From Hymenobacter frigidus (GTDB lineage Bacteria > Bacteroidota > Bacteroidia > Cytophagales > Hymenobacteraceae), in contig NZ_BMGY01000007.1 of the NCBI RefSeq assembly GCF_014640435.1, forward strand, positions 1 to 64,000: DNA of 64,000 bases. The letters are read 5' to 3'. A program made the translations under genes and the position numbers. The number at the start of each line of letters is the position of its first letter. Within the stretch, counting starts at the first letter, position 1. The notes beneath the pieces were generated by a model. It was not told the origin of the DNA. It saw nothing but the letters and a program-made list of their open reading frames with translations, and did no database searches. Shown one piece after another: positions 44,169 through 52,403 of this stretch.

Positions 44169-45992
44169 ATGAAAAACCTGTTGCTGGCTGGTAGCCTCCT
44201 CACTTTGGCTGCTTTCTCATTGCCCAAACTGCCCGTGCCCACAAAACGCACCGCTGCCACCGACCCCAATACCACCGCGGAAGTGCCGCAGGACCACAAG
44301 CTGGTAATCTACCAGTTGATGACGCGCCTGTTTGGCAACAAAGTGGCCCTCAACAAGCCCTACGGCACCATTGGCGAAAACGGCTGCGGCAAGTTCAACG
44401 ACGTTACCGACAAGGCCCTCGACGAGATTAAAAAGCTGGGCGTGAGCCACGTGTGGTACACCGGCGTGATTGAGCACGCCACGATGACGGACTACACCGC
44501 CGCCGGCATTCCGGCCGACGACGCCGACGTGGTGAAGGGCCGCGCCGGCTCGCCCTACGCCATCCGCGACTACTACGACGTGGACCCCGACCTGGCCGTG
44601 GTGGTGAAAAACCGCATGCCGGAGTACGAGGCCCTCATTAAGCGCACCCACGACCACGGCCTGAAAGTCCTCATGGACTTCATCCCCAACCACGTGGCCC
44701 GTTCCTACAAGTCGGACGCCAAGCCCCAGGGCGTAGTGGACCTGGGCGCGCAGGATGATAAAACCAGGGCCTTCGCGCCCAACAACAACTTCTATTACCT
44801 GCCCGGCAAGAGCTTCGTGGTGCCCACCGGCTACAACCCGCTGGGTCCGCTGAAAGGCCCGCGCGAAGACGGCAAGTACACCGAAACACCCGCCAAAGCC
44901 ACCGGCAACGACGTTTTCTCGGAAGCCCCGAGCATCAACGACTGGTTTGAAACCACCAAGCTGAACTACGGCGTGGACTACCAGAATGGGCGCAAAAACT
45001 ACTTCGAAACCGTGCCTGACACGTGGAAGAAGATGCGCGACATTCTGGTGTACTGGGCCGGCAAAAACGTGGACGGCTTCCGCTGCGACGTGGCCGAGAT
45101 GGTGCCCGTCGAGTTCTGGGCCTACGTAATTCCGGAGGTGAAAAAGGTGCGGCCGGACATCGTTTTCATCGCCGAAGCCTACAACCCGAAGGAGTATAAA
45201 ACCTACCTCGACAAGGGCAAATTCGACTACCTGTACGACAAAGTAGGCCTCTACGACGGCTTGCGCAAGCTCATGCGCCAGGAGAGCGGCACCGAGGAAA
45301 TCACCCGCGTCTGGAAAGAGGAAAGCAACGGTTTTTCGTCGCGCATGCTGCGCTTTCTCGAAAACCACGACGAGCAGCGCATCGCCTCTAAAGACTTTGC
45401 CACCGACCCGCGCCGCGCCATTCCGGCCATGGCCGTGACCGCCACCCTGGCCAGCGGCCCCGTGATGCTCTACATGGGTCAGGAGCTAGGCGAGCCCGCC
45501 CGCGGCAGCGAAGGCTTCAGCGGCGAAGACGGCCGCACCACGATTTTTGACTACTGGGGCGTGCCCGAGCACCAGAAATGGCTGAACCAGGGCAAGTTCG
45601 ACGGAGCCAAGCTGAGCCCCGAGCAGAAAAGCCTGCGCGACTTCTACGCCCGCCTGCTGACCATGGCCAGCACCAGCGAAGCCATCCGCAAGGGCCGCTT
45701 CTACGAGTTGCAGGACGCCAACAACCTGGGCAAGGAATTCAACCAGCGCCACCTCTACGCCTACCTCCGCTTCACTGACAAGCAAAAGCTGCTGGTGGTG
45801 GTGAATTTCTCAGCCGACAAAACCTACAAGCCCGTCATAAGCCTCCCCGCCGAGGCCATTGCGGCGGTGGGCCTGAGCACCAAAAAATTCTACACCTACA
45901 CCAACCTTCTTGCCGACGAGGAGCCCCGCAACGCTCTAAACCTGACGCTGGCTCCGCTATCTGCCTATATTTTTGAGATAAAGCCCCGGTAA
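44169..45992 (+). CDS. GH13 alpha-amylase, secreted
   Basis: This 607-residue enzyme has a signal peptide (LLLAGSLLTLAAFSLP) and an alpha-amylase catalytic barrel: VLMDFIPNHVAR (region I), GFRCDVAEMVPVEFW (region II with the nucleophile Asp), IVFIAEAYN (region III with the acid Glu) and FLENHDEQRIAS (region IV, with His-Asp). A C-terminal all-beta domain follows (PLSAYIFEIKPR at the end). It hydrolyses alpha-1,4-glucans outside the membrane. The second GH13 of the locus is only distantly similar to the SusA-like one. The start ATG gives a clean signal. Downstream after 105 bases is the MFS carrier gene. Confidence 0.88.
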   Translation: MKNLLLAGSLLTLAAFSLPKLPVPTKRTAATDPNTTAEVPQDHKLVIYQLMTRLFGNKVALNKPYGTIGENGCGKFNDVTDKALDEIKKLGVSHVWYTGVIEHATMTDYTAAGIPADDADVVKGRAGSPYAIRDYYDVDPDLAVVVKNRMPEYEALIKRTHDHGLKVLMDFIPNHVARSYKSDAKPQGVVDLGAQDDKTRAFAPNNNFYYLPGKSFVVPTGYNPLGPLKGPREDGKYTETPAKATGNDVFSEAPSINDWFETTKLNYGVDYQNGRKNYFETVPDTWKKMRDILVYWAGKNVDGFRCDVAEMVPVEFWAYVIPEVKKVRPDIVFIAEAYNPKEYKTYLDKGKFDYLYDKVGLYDGLRKLMRQESGTEEITRVWKEESNGFSSRMLRFLENHDEQRIASKDFATDPRRAIPAMAVTATLASGPVMLYMGQELGEPARGSEGFSGEDGRTTIFDYWGVPEHQKWLNQGKFDGAKLSPEQKSLRDFYARLLTMASTSEAIRKGRFYELQDANNLGKEFNQRHLYAYLRFTDKQKLLVVVNFSADKTYKPVISLPAEAIAAVGLSTKKFYTYTNLLADEEPRNALNLTLAPLSAYIFEIKPR

Positions 45993-46097
45993 CCTTGCCG
46001 TAGTGCGCAGGTAAACTGCTAAATTTGAAGGCTGCCATGTTCGGAAAATCCGAATGTGGCAGCCGCTCTTTTTTCCTGGCAATTCCCACTATATCCG

Positions 46098-47507
46098 ATG
46101 GCATCTGTTGCTGCGGCCCCGGCCACGAGTACCCACAAGAAGCCCCGCCTGAGCTTCTGGCAAGTCTGGAACATGAGCTTCGGCTTCATGGGCATCCAGT
46201 TTGGCTTTGCGCTGCAAAACGCCAACACCAGCCGCATTTTCTCCAACCTCGGAGCCAATGCCGACGATATCCCGATTTTGTGGGTGGCCGCGCCGCTCAC
46301 CGGGCTCATCGTGCAGCCCATCATCGGCTACCTGTCCGACCGTACCTGGAGCCCGCGCTGGGGCCGGCGGCGGCCGTTTTTTCTGATTGGCGCGGTGCTG
46401 GCATCGCTGGCCATGCTGGTCATGCCCAACTCGCCCACCTTGTGGATTGCCGGTGGCATGCTCTGGATAATGGACGCCTCCATCAACATCAGCATGGAGC
46501 CGTTTCGGGCCTTTGTGGGCGATAAGCTGCCCAGTGAACAACACACGACGGGGTTTGCCACGCAGTCGTTTTTCATCGGCATCGGGGCCGTGGTGGCGTC
46601 GCTGCTGCCCACCATTCTCACCAAGTTTGGCGTAGCCAACGAGGCCGCCGCCGGCATTGTGCCCAACTCGGTAAAGTATGCCTACTACCTCGGGGCAGCC
46701 GCGTTTCTGGCTTGCGTGCTCTACACGGTGTTCACCACCACCGAATACCCCCCGGAGGACATGGCCGCCTTTGAGCGCGAAAAGAGCCGCGTCACGCTTT
46801 GGGAGGGCATTAAGGAAACCTTCACCGGCGTGCTGCACATGCCCAAGGTGATGAAGCAGCTGGCCTCAGTGCAGTTCTTCACGTGGTTTGGGCTGTTTTG
46901 CATGTGGATTTTTACCACCCTGGCCGTCACCAAGCACCTCTACCACACCACCGACCCGAAGTCAGCCGCCTTCAACGAAGGGGCCAATTTTGTTGGGGTG
47001 GCGTTTGCCGTGTACAGCGGCGTTTCGGCGGCGTTTAGCTTATTACTGCCCGCCGTTGCCCGCAAAGTCGGCCGCAAGCTCACCCACATGCTCTGCCTCA
47101 CGGCGGGCGGGCTGGGCCTGCTATCGGTGGCTTTCATCACCGAGCCGTGGATGCTGTACGTGTCCATGATTGGCGTGGGCATTGCCTGGACCAGCATTCT
47201 ATCGGTGCCGTACGCCATGCTGGCGGGCGTGATTCCGGCCAACAAAATGGGCCACTACATGGGCGTCTTCAATGCCTTTATCGTGATACCGCAGGTGTGT
47301 GCTTCGTTGGGCCTGCCATTCGTGATGAAGCAATTTCCTTCGCTCGACCCGCTGAACGTGGTGGTGCTGGGCGGCGTGCTGATGATAATTGGCGGCCTGC
47401 TCACCCTGCGCGTGTCCGACGACGAAAAAATCCACTTAGTAGCCGAAGGCAACCAAGCCCTGGCCCCGGCCTACGAAACCCCGGCCACGCCGAATCCGGC
47501 GATGTAG
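46098..47507 (+). CDS. MFS sugar transporter, SLC45/GPH-like
   Basis: This 469-residue inner-membrane carrier has 12 helices and a G-Y-L-S-D-R-T-W-S-x-R-x-G-R-R-R-P signature (residues about 75-91) typical of sucrose, maltose and maltodextrin proton symporters of the SLC45-like group. NISMEPFRAFVGDKLP is another family block. Its place after two amylases suggests it imports their products. I chose the ATG at 46098; an upstream in-frame ATG at 46056 adds 14 residues without conservation. The transcript ends at the hairpin 47531-47564. Confidence 0.87.
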   Translation: MASVAAAPATSTHKKPRLSFWQVWNMSFGFMGIQFGFALQNANTSRIFSNLGANADDIPILWVAAPLTGLIVQPIIGYLSDRTWSPRWGRRRPFFLIGAVLASLAMLVMPNSPTLWIAGGMLWIMDASINISMEPFRAFVGDKLPSEQHTTGFATQSFFIGIGAVVASLLPTILTKFGVANEAAAGIVPNSVKYAYYLGAAAFLACVLYTVFTTTEYPPEDMAAFEREKSRVTLWEGIKETFTGVLHMPKVMKQLASVQFFTWFGLFCMWIFTTLAVTKHLYHTTDPKSAAFNEGANFVGVAFAVYSGVSAAFSLLLPAVARKVGRKLTHMLCLTAGGLGLLSVAFITEPWMLYVSMIGVGIAWTSILSVPYAMLAGVIPANKMGHYMGVFNAFIVIPQVCASLGLPFVMKQFPSLDPLNVVVLGGVLMIIGGLLTLRVSDDEKIHLVAEGNQALAPAYETPATPNPAM

Positions 47508-47530
47508 CGCGGCCCTATTTGCTTCTACTA

Positions 47531-47564
47531 AAAGGCGGCTCGTATTCACGGGCCGCCTTTTTTT
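47531..47564. terminator. bidirectional terminator between the transporter and FAD-oxidoreductase genes
   Basis: AAAGGCGGC (47531-47539) and GCCGCCTTT (47552-47560) form a 9-bp stem with a 12-base loop; T7 follows on the plus strand. The minus-strand gene stops at 47563, so both directions can use it. Confidence 0.85.
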
Positions 47565-48864
47565 AAGCTGTAATCAGCGCCTCCGCCACTTCGCGCCCGG
47601 TGGCCAGCGCGGCGTTCAATGAAGGATAAGCGGCCCAGTCGCCGCAGCGGTAGAGATTCTCCGCCAGCTTCAGGGGCTGCTGCGCGGGGTGGCCGGCCAG
47701 GTACACGGGCAGCGCCGCCGGAATGCGGTAGCTGCGCAGGTGCTCCCAGTCCCGAGCGGCCGGCCCGAACCACGCGGCCAGCTCCTCGCGTAGCTTGGCG
47801 ATGATTTCGGCCTCGCTCAGGCTGCGTTCGCCGTGGGTGCTCACCGATACCAGCGCACGGCCGGCCGGGGCGTAGGCCCCGCTCACGTCGGCCGGAAAAG
47901 CCACGTTGTGAGCCAGCGAACCGGGAGCGGCATTCAGGCGCAGGAGCTTATCGTTGCGGCCCGGCGAGTGGCCACCGGGCGTGGCAAAGTACGTGCAGGT
48001 AGTAATGCGGGCCGCCGTGGGAAAGCTGGCGGCCGGCGTGCTGACGGTATCGTCAGCATTGCCACTACGGCCGGCCAGCAGGCGCAGAGCAGTCAGGCCG
48101 TCGGTGGCCAGTACCACGGCCGACGCTTCCAGTACCTGCCCGGTAGAAAGGCGCACCTGCGTACCATCGACAATACCAGCCACTGCCGAATTGAGCCGCA
48201 CCGTGCCCGCGGGCAGGCGCGAAGCCAGCTGCTCAGGCAGCTGCTGCATGCCCAGGGCCGGTACGGCGGCCTCACCGGTCACAAACTGCTGAAACACGAA
48301 CTCAAAGAAGTTGCTGGCCGTGGTGAGCTCCCGGTCCAGGAAAACACCGCCAAAAAACGGCTTGAAAAACGTGTTTATCATCTGCTCGCTCCAGCCGTAG
48401 CGCTGCAGAAAGCTGAGGGTATCGGTAGCGGGCCGGGCTATTAGCTCCTCGGGCGTGTACTTCAGCAAGTGCCGCACCAGGCTAATGATGCGCAGCTTGT
48501 CGGACAAGCTGCCAATGGGCGAGACGAGTGCCGTGAAAGCCGCCAGCGGCCGCTGCAATGGGTTTTGCAGGGTGGTTTCACGGCCATCGGGCAGCCGGAT
48601 AACGGCCCCGGAACGAAAGGCTTTCAGGTTCAGCGCATCGTAGTCGAAGATGCGCCGGGCTTCGGGATAATTGGTGAGCATCACCTGAAAGCCCCGGTCG
48701 AGCCGAAAGCCTTCGGGCGTGACGTCAGTGCGCACGCGGCCGCCTGCCGCATCGGCGGCTTCGAGCACCAGCACGGCGCGGCCAGCGCGGTGCAGCCAGG
48801 TGGCGCAGGCCAGCCCCGCCATGCCAGCGCCGATGATAATAACGGGTTTCGAAGAGGAAGTCAT
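47563..48864 (-). CDS. FAD-dependent amine oxidase/phytoene desaturase-like oxidoreductase
   Basis: This 433-residue flavoprotein has the N-terminal Rossmann motif VIIIGAGMAGLACATWLHRAGRAVLVLEA, then GGRVRTDVTPEGFRLDRGFQV, and a C-terminal FAD contact block NLYRCGDWAAYPSLNAALATGREVAEAL. This architecture fits protoporphyrinogen oxidase/phytoene dehydrogenase-like NAD(P)/FAD-binding proteins of unknown substrate. The start ATG at 48864 directly precedes the Rossmann strand. It stands alone, convergent with the MFS gene. Carotenoid synthesis genes are not nearby, so a pigment role is only a possibility. Confidence 0.82.
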   Translation of the reverse strand: MTSSSKPVIIIGAGMAGLACATWLHRAGRAVLVLEAADAAGGRVRTDVTPEGFRLDRGFQVMLTNYPEARRIFDYDALNLKAFRSGAVIRLPDGRETTLQNPLQRPLAAFTALVSPIGSLSDKLRIISLVRHLLKYTPEELIARPATDTLSFLQRYGWSEQMINTFFKPFFGGVFLDRELTTASNFFEFVFQQFVTGEAAVPALGMQQLPEQLASRLPAGTVRLNSAVAGIVDGTQVRLSTGQVLEASAVVLATDGLTALRLLAGRSGNADDTVSTPAASFPTAARITTCTYFATPGGHSPGRNDKLLRLNAAPGSLAHNVAFPADVSGAYAPAGRALVSVSTHGERSLSEAEIIAKLREELAAWFGPAARDWEHLRSYRIPAALPVYLAGHPAQQPLKLAENLYRCGDWAAYPSLNAALATGREVAEALITA

Positions 48865-49048
48865 GAAACAGAATTAGAAAAAGCTACCCGACCTTCAGCC
48901 CTACCGGCCCAGGCCAAACCCTTGCTTACACGCTTGAATCGGCTCGTAGCCGAAGTGGAGGTACCGTAAAAGTACCCGAGTGACTGGCCGACAGCCTTTC
49001 TCCCTCACATTCAGTCATTACGCCGCCACAGCCTCGCCAGCACCGGCC

Positions 49049-49774
49049 TCAGAATAGCTTGGGCATCTTGTGTTCCTTCCACTTCTTGCGGGTTTTCATC
49101 GTCCAGAATTCGGCCACGCCGGAGCGCTGCAGGCTGAGCTGCCAGGCTCCCATGGGCTGGCCCAGTTGGTAGCCGGTGGCCCTGTCCTGCGGGAATTTCT
49201 GTTTGATAATGGCGTAATCAGCGGCCGAAATATCCTTGCCCACTTCGCCGTGGCAGCGCAGGCAAAGCTGGTTGTTCAGCACAATGGGCCGCTGGTAGAA
49301 AAACACTTCCTGCGAGAGCCGCTTGATGGTGCGCACGGTATCCGGGCTCATTTCCTCGGCCAGCAGCGGGGCCAGGCTGGCGGGGTTGCGCGGCCGCTCG
49401 CTCACGCGGTGCGCCACGGCCTTGAGCACGCCCGCCAGCGAATCGACGGCTCGATACGTTTCGGGGCGGCAGAACGCGGCTGCCCGCGCCACTCCCCCGA
49501 CGGCCAACTCGCGGGCCAGCGTGCGGCGCAGCAGCGTATCGGCGGTGGCGGTGAGGGAATCGCCAGCCCAGCGGGTGGCGCGCAGCAAGTCATTGGGCAT
49601 AATGCGCTTCACCTCCCAGTTGGCGGTTTCGATGCCGATGCGCTTGCTGTCTTTGAGGTGTTCCACCTGGTCGGGCCGGCAGGCCACCGCAGCCACCAAC
49701 AGGACCAAAAGGGTACAGCCGGACACCACAGTCCGCTTGGCGACTTCAAGTTTCAAAGCAAATTTTGGCAACAT
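49049..49774 (-). CDS. DUF3365 (Tll0287-like) haem-binding lipoprotein
   Basis: This protein of about 241 residues has a lipoprotein signal (LLVLLVAAVAC, then RPDQ) and a DUF3365-type sensory domain containing PIVLNNQLCLRCHGEVGK, with a C-x-x-C-H haem c motif. The C-terminal MGAWQLSLQR is also typical. Such proteins are periplasmic redox or gas sensors. The ATG at 49774 is preferred over a TTG at 49795. It lies downstream of thrC by about 100 bases on the same strand, so it could be the last gene of that transcript, but a functional link is not apparent. Confidence 0.82.
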   Translation of the reverse strand: MLPKFALKLEVAKRTVVSGCTLLVLLVAAVACRPDQVEHLKDSKRIGIETANWEVKRIMPNDLLRATRWAGDSLTATADTLLRRTLARELAVGGVARAAAFCRPETYRAVDSLAGVLKAVAHRVSERPRNPASLAPLLAEEMSPDTVRTIKRLSQEVFFYQRPIVLNNQLCLRCHGEVGKDISAADYAIIKQKFPQDRATGYQLGQPMGAWQLSLQRSGVAEFWTMKTRKKWKEHKMPKLF

Positions 49775-49875
49775 ACTTTTCAATAGCAAAAGCAACAGCT
49801 GATTTTACGCAAAGGTCGAAACTTCACTGCTTAACCCCAACACCGTTTCCGGACCGGCCGTGCCAGGGCACGCTT

Positions 49876-51174
49876 CTACAGCAAGTGGGCCTTCAGTTCC
49901 TCGTAGTTAACCGCCATGGGCACACTTCGTTTAATGCGGCCCTGCAAGGCCCGCACTACTTCCGGCAACTCAATGGCCCGGCCCAGCACGGGCTCCACCA
50001 CACCGGGAAATTTGACGGGGTGCGCCGTGGCGAGAATCATCCCAGCAGCGGCCTCGGGGTGCCGGGCCTGGTAGCGGCGTAGTGCCGCGTAAGCCACCGC
50101 GCCGTGCGGGTCGAGCAGGTAGCCGTGCTGCTCCCACACCTGCCGGATGGTGGCCACGGTATCAGCGTCGCTCACGGTATCGGCGCTAAGGGCGGAGCGC
50201 AGCCGGCCCAGGTCGTTATCGAACAGCTCCAGAATGCGCACGAAGTTGCTGGGGTTGCCCACGTCCATGGCGTTGGAGAAGGTGGGCACGGCCGGGCGGG
50301 GCGCGTAGGTGCCGGTGCGCAGGTAGGCCGGCACGGGCTCGTTGGCGTTGCAGGCCGCGATGAAGTGCCCCAGCGGCAACCCCGACGCCTGGGCCAGCAG
50401 CCCGGCGCACAGGTTACCGAAGTTGCCGCTGGGCACGGCTACAACGGGCGCGGGCGCACCGGCCGGCCACTGCTGCATGGCGAAGCAATAGTACAGCTGC
50501 TGGGGTAGCCACCGCGCCACGTTGATGGAGTTGGCCGACGTGAGGAAGCGCCGCCGGGCCAGCTCGGGGTCCAGAAACGCCTGCTTCACCAGCGCCTGGC
50601 AGTCGTCGAAGGTGCCACTCACTTCCAGCGCCGTGATGTTCTGGCCCAGCGTGGTGAGCTGCTGCTCCTGCACGGGGCTGACTTTACCCGACGGATACAA
50701 TATCACCACTTCCACGCCCGGCACGCCCAAGAAGCCGTTGGCCACGGCCCCGCCGGTATCGCCGGAAGTGGCCACCAGCACGGTCACGGGCGGCGTGTCG
50801 CCGGCTTTGGCAAAATGGCCCATGCAGCGGCTCATAAACCGCGCCCCCACGTCCTTGAACGCCAGCGTGGGCCCGTGAAACAGCTCCAGCGACGATACCC
50901 CATCCACCACTGCCACCAGCGGAAAGGCAAAATCCACAGCTTCGGCGCAGATGCGCTGCAAATCAGCCGTGGGAATGGTGCTGCCCACGAACGGCTGCAT
51001 CACGTGCAGGGCCACGGTGGCTTTGCTCAGCCCGCGCAATTCGCGCAGGAAATCCGAAGAGAACTTCGGGATGGTTTCGGGGAAGTACAACCCGCCATCG
51101 GGAGCCTGTCCGGTGATGGTGGCCGTGCGAAAATCAACCAGCGGTGATTGGTGACGGAGGCTGTAGTATTTCAT
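49876..51174 (-). CDS. thrC: threonine synthase
   Basis: This 432-residue PLP enzyme converts O-phosphohomoserine to threonine. It starts MKYYSLRHQSPLVDFRTAT, carries PTLAFKDVGARFMSRCM, where the Lys forms the PLP aldimine, and VATSGDTGGAVANGF. The N-terminal Y-Y-S-L-R-H form is the long bacterial type. The frame continues 10 codons upstream to 51204, but homologues start at MKYYSL. It is the last threonine gene, 196 bases after thrB, with a palindromic repeat in the gap. Confidence 0.95.
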   Translation of the reverse strand: MKYYSLRHQSPLVDFRTATITGQAPDGGLYFPETIPKFSSDFLRELRGLSKATVALHVMQPFVGSTIPTADLQRICAEAVDFAFPLVAVVDGVSSLELFHGPTLAFKDVGARFMSRCMGHFAKAGDTPPVTVLVATSGDTGGAVANGFLGVPGVEVVILYPSGKVSPVQEQQLTTLGQNITALEVSGTFDDCQALVKQAFLDPELARRRFLTSANSINVARWLPQQLYYCFAMQQWPAGAPAPVVAVPSGNFGNLCAGLLAQASGLPLGHFIAACNANEPVPAYLRTGTYAPRPAVPTFSNAMDVGNPSNFVRILELFDNDLGRLRSALSADTVSDADTVATIRQVWEQHGYLLDPHGAVAYAALRRYQARHPEAAAGMILATAHPVKFPGVVEPVLGRAIELPEVVRALQGRIKRSVPMAVNYEELKAHLL

Positions 51175-51211
51175 TTGACAGTTATCAATACCAAAAGAAC
51201 GCATGTTGAAA

Positions 51212-51334
51212 AGAACGTCATGTCGAGCGCAGCCGAGACATCTCGCTTGGAGTAGTAACTCAATCGTTCACCGTTCGAATTGACTGATTGTTGCTGCGAG
51301 GGAGATGTCTCGGCTGCGCTCGACATGACGTTCT
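51212..51334. repeat. palindromic repeat, variant GTCATGTCGAGC, thrB-thrC gap
   Basis: Arms 51212-51244 and 51302-51334 pair over about 33 bases. An additional partial arm CGACATGACGTTCT follows at about 51338-51351. It lies inside the threonine gene cluster and may shape the 3' end of the thrB message. Confidence 0.85.
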
Positions 51335-51370
51335 TTTCGACATGACGTTCTGATTTTACAATGATTCTTA

Positions 51371-52300
51371 TCATTCCGCTACCACCCGCGCCCCTTCCGT
51401 ACCCACGGGCCCCACGTATACATTGAATGCAATTCCCAGTTCCGCGAACACGCTGCCCAGCGCCGCACCCACGGCCCGCGCCGTTTCCTCGGTCCGGTTC
51501 AGCATAAAAATCGACGGCCCCGAGCCCGAAATGCCCCCCCCGATGGCCCCGGCGGCCAAGGCCCGCTTCCGCGCCTCGGCCAGGCCGGGAATAAGCGGCA
51601 GGCGCGCCGGCTCCACAATATAGTCGTCCAGCGAGCGGCCGATGAGGTTGTAGTCGGCCGTCAGGAAGCCCGCTACCAACCCGGCCACGTTGGCCCACTG
51701 CCGCACGGCCAGGCCCAGCGGCACGGCCGCCGGCAGCACCTTGCGCGAGTCGCTGGTTTTCACTTCGATTTGGGGATGCACCACGGCCACCCACAAGGGC
51801 GGGGCGGGCAGGGCAATGATGTCGAGCACGGGCTCCACGGCCCGCACCACCGTGAAACCACCAAAAATGGCGGGCGCGATGTTATCGGCGTGCCGCGCGC
51901 CGCAGGCCACCACTTCGCCGGCCATCGCAAATTCCACCAGCTGCATTTTAGTGAAGCGGTTGCCCAGCAGTGCGTTGGCTGCCACCACCGCGCCCACGGC
52001 GCTGGCGGCACTGCTGCCAACGCCGCTCCCCGGCTTGATGCCTTTAGTGATTTCTACGTCGAATCCAATAGTTTCAGGCACTTCCTGCAGCAGCATCAGC
52101 AGGGCCACACCGGCCACGTTGCGAGTTGCCTCGGTGGGCAGATTGTAGCCGTCGAGGTGCTGAATACGCACGCCCGGCTCGGGGCTGCGGGTGAGGCGAA
52201 TGGTGTCGTAGGGCGCGGCCAGGGCGAGGCCAAATACGTCGAAGCCGCAACCCAGGTTGGAGAGCGTGGCGGGAGAGTGAACGAGAACGGAATTGAGCAT
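51371..52300 (-). CDS. thrB: homoserine kinase
   Basis: This 309-residue GHMP kinase phosphorylates homoserine. It starts LNSVLVHSPATLSNLGCGFD and has the ATP motif KPGSGVGSSAASAVGAVVAANALLG and the C-terminal GGGISGSGPSIFMLN. It is the middle gene of thrA-thrB-thrC. The ATG at 52300 is 104 bases after the thrA stop, with an AT-rich inverted repeat between them. Confidence 0.95.
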   Translation of the reverse strand: MLNSVLVHSPATLSNLGCGFDVFGLALAAPYDTIRLTRSPEPGVRIQHLDGYNLPTEATRNVAGVALLMLLQEVPETIGFDVEITKGIKPGSGVGSSAASAVGAVVAANALLGNRFTKMQLVEFAMAGEVVACGARHADNIAPAIFGGFTVVRAVEPVLDIIALPAPPLWVAVVHPQIEVKTSDSRKVLPAAVPLGLAVRQWANVAGLVAGFLTADYNLIGRSLDDYIVEPARLPLIPGLAEARKRALAAGAIGGGISGSGPSIFMLNRTEETARAVGAALGSVFAELGIAFNVYVGPVGTEGARVVAE

Positions 52301-52310
52301 GAAGGGTTGA

Positions 52311-52402
52311 ATTAAAAATCAAATAATGAAGCATTAAAGATGACCTTGGCCGTCCTCCTTCATCACCCAATTTTTAATTCTTCATTTTTAATTTTTAATT
52401 AA
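52311..52402. repeat. AT-rich inverted repeat between thrA and thrB
   Basis: The left part (about AATTAAAAATCAAATAATGA, from 52311) pairs imperfectly with TTCTTCATTTTTAATTTTTA, ending near 52400. It is strikingly AT-rich in a GC-rich region. It may be a weak terminator or a palindromic insertion. Confidence 0.5.
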
Positions 52403-52403
52403 T

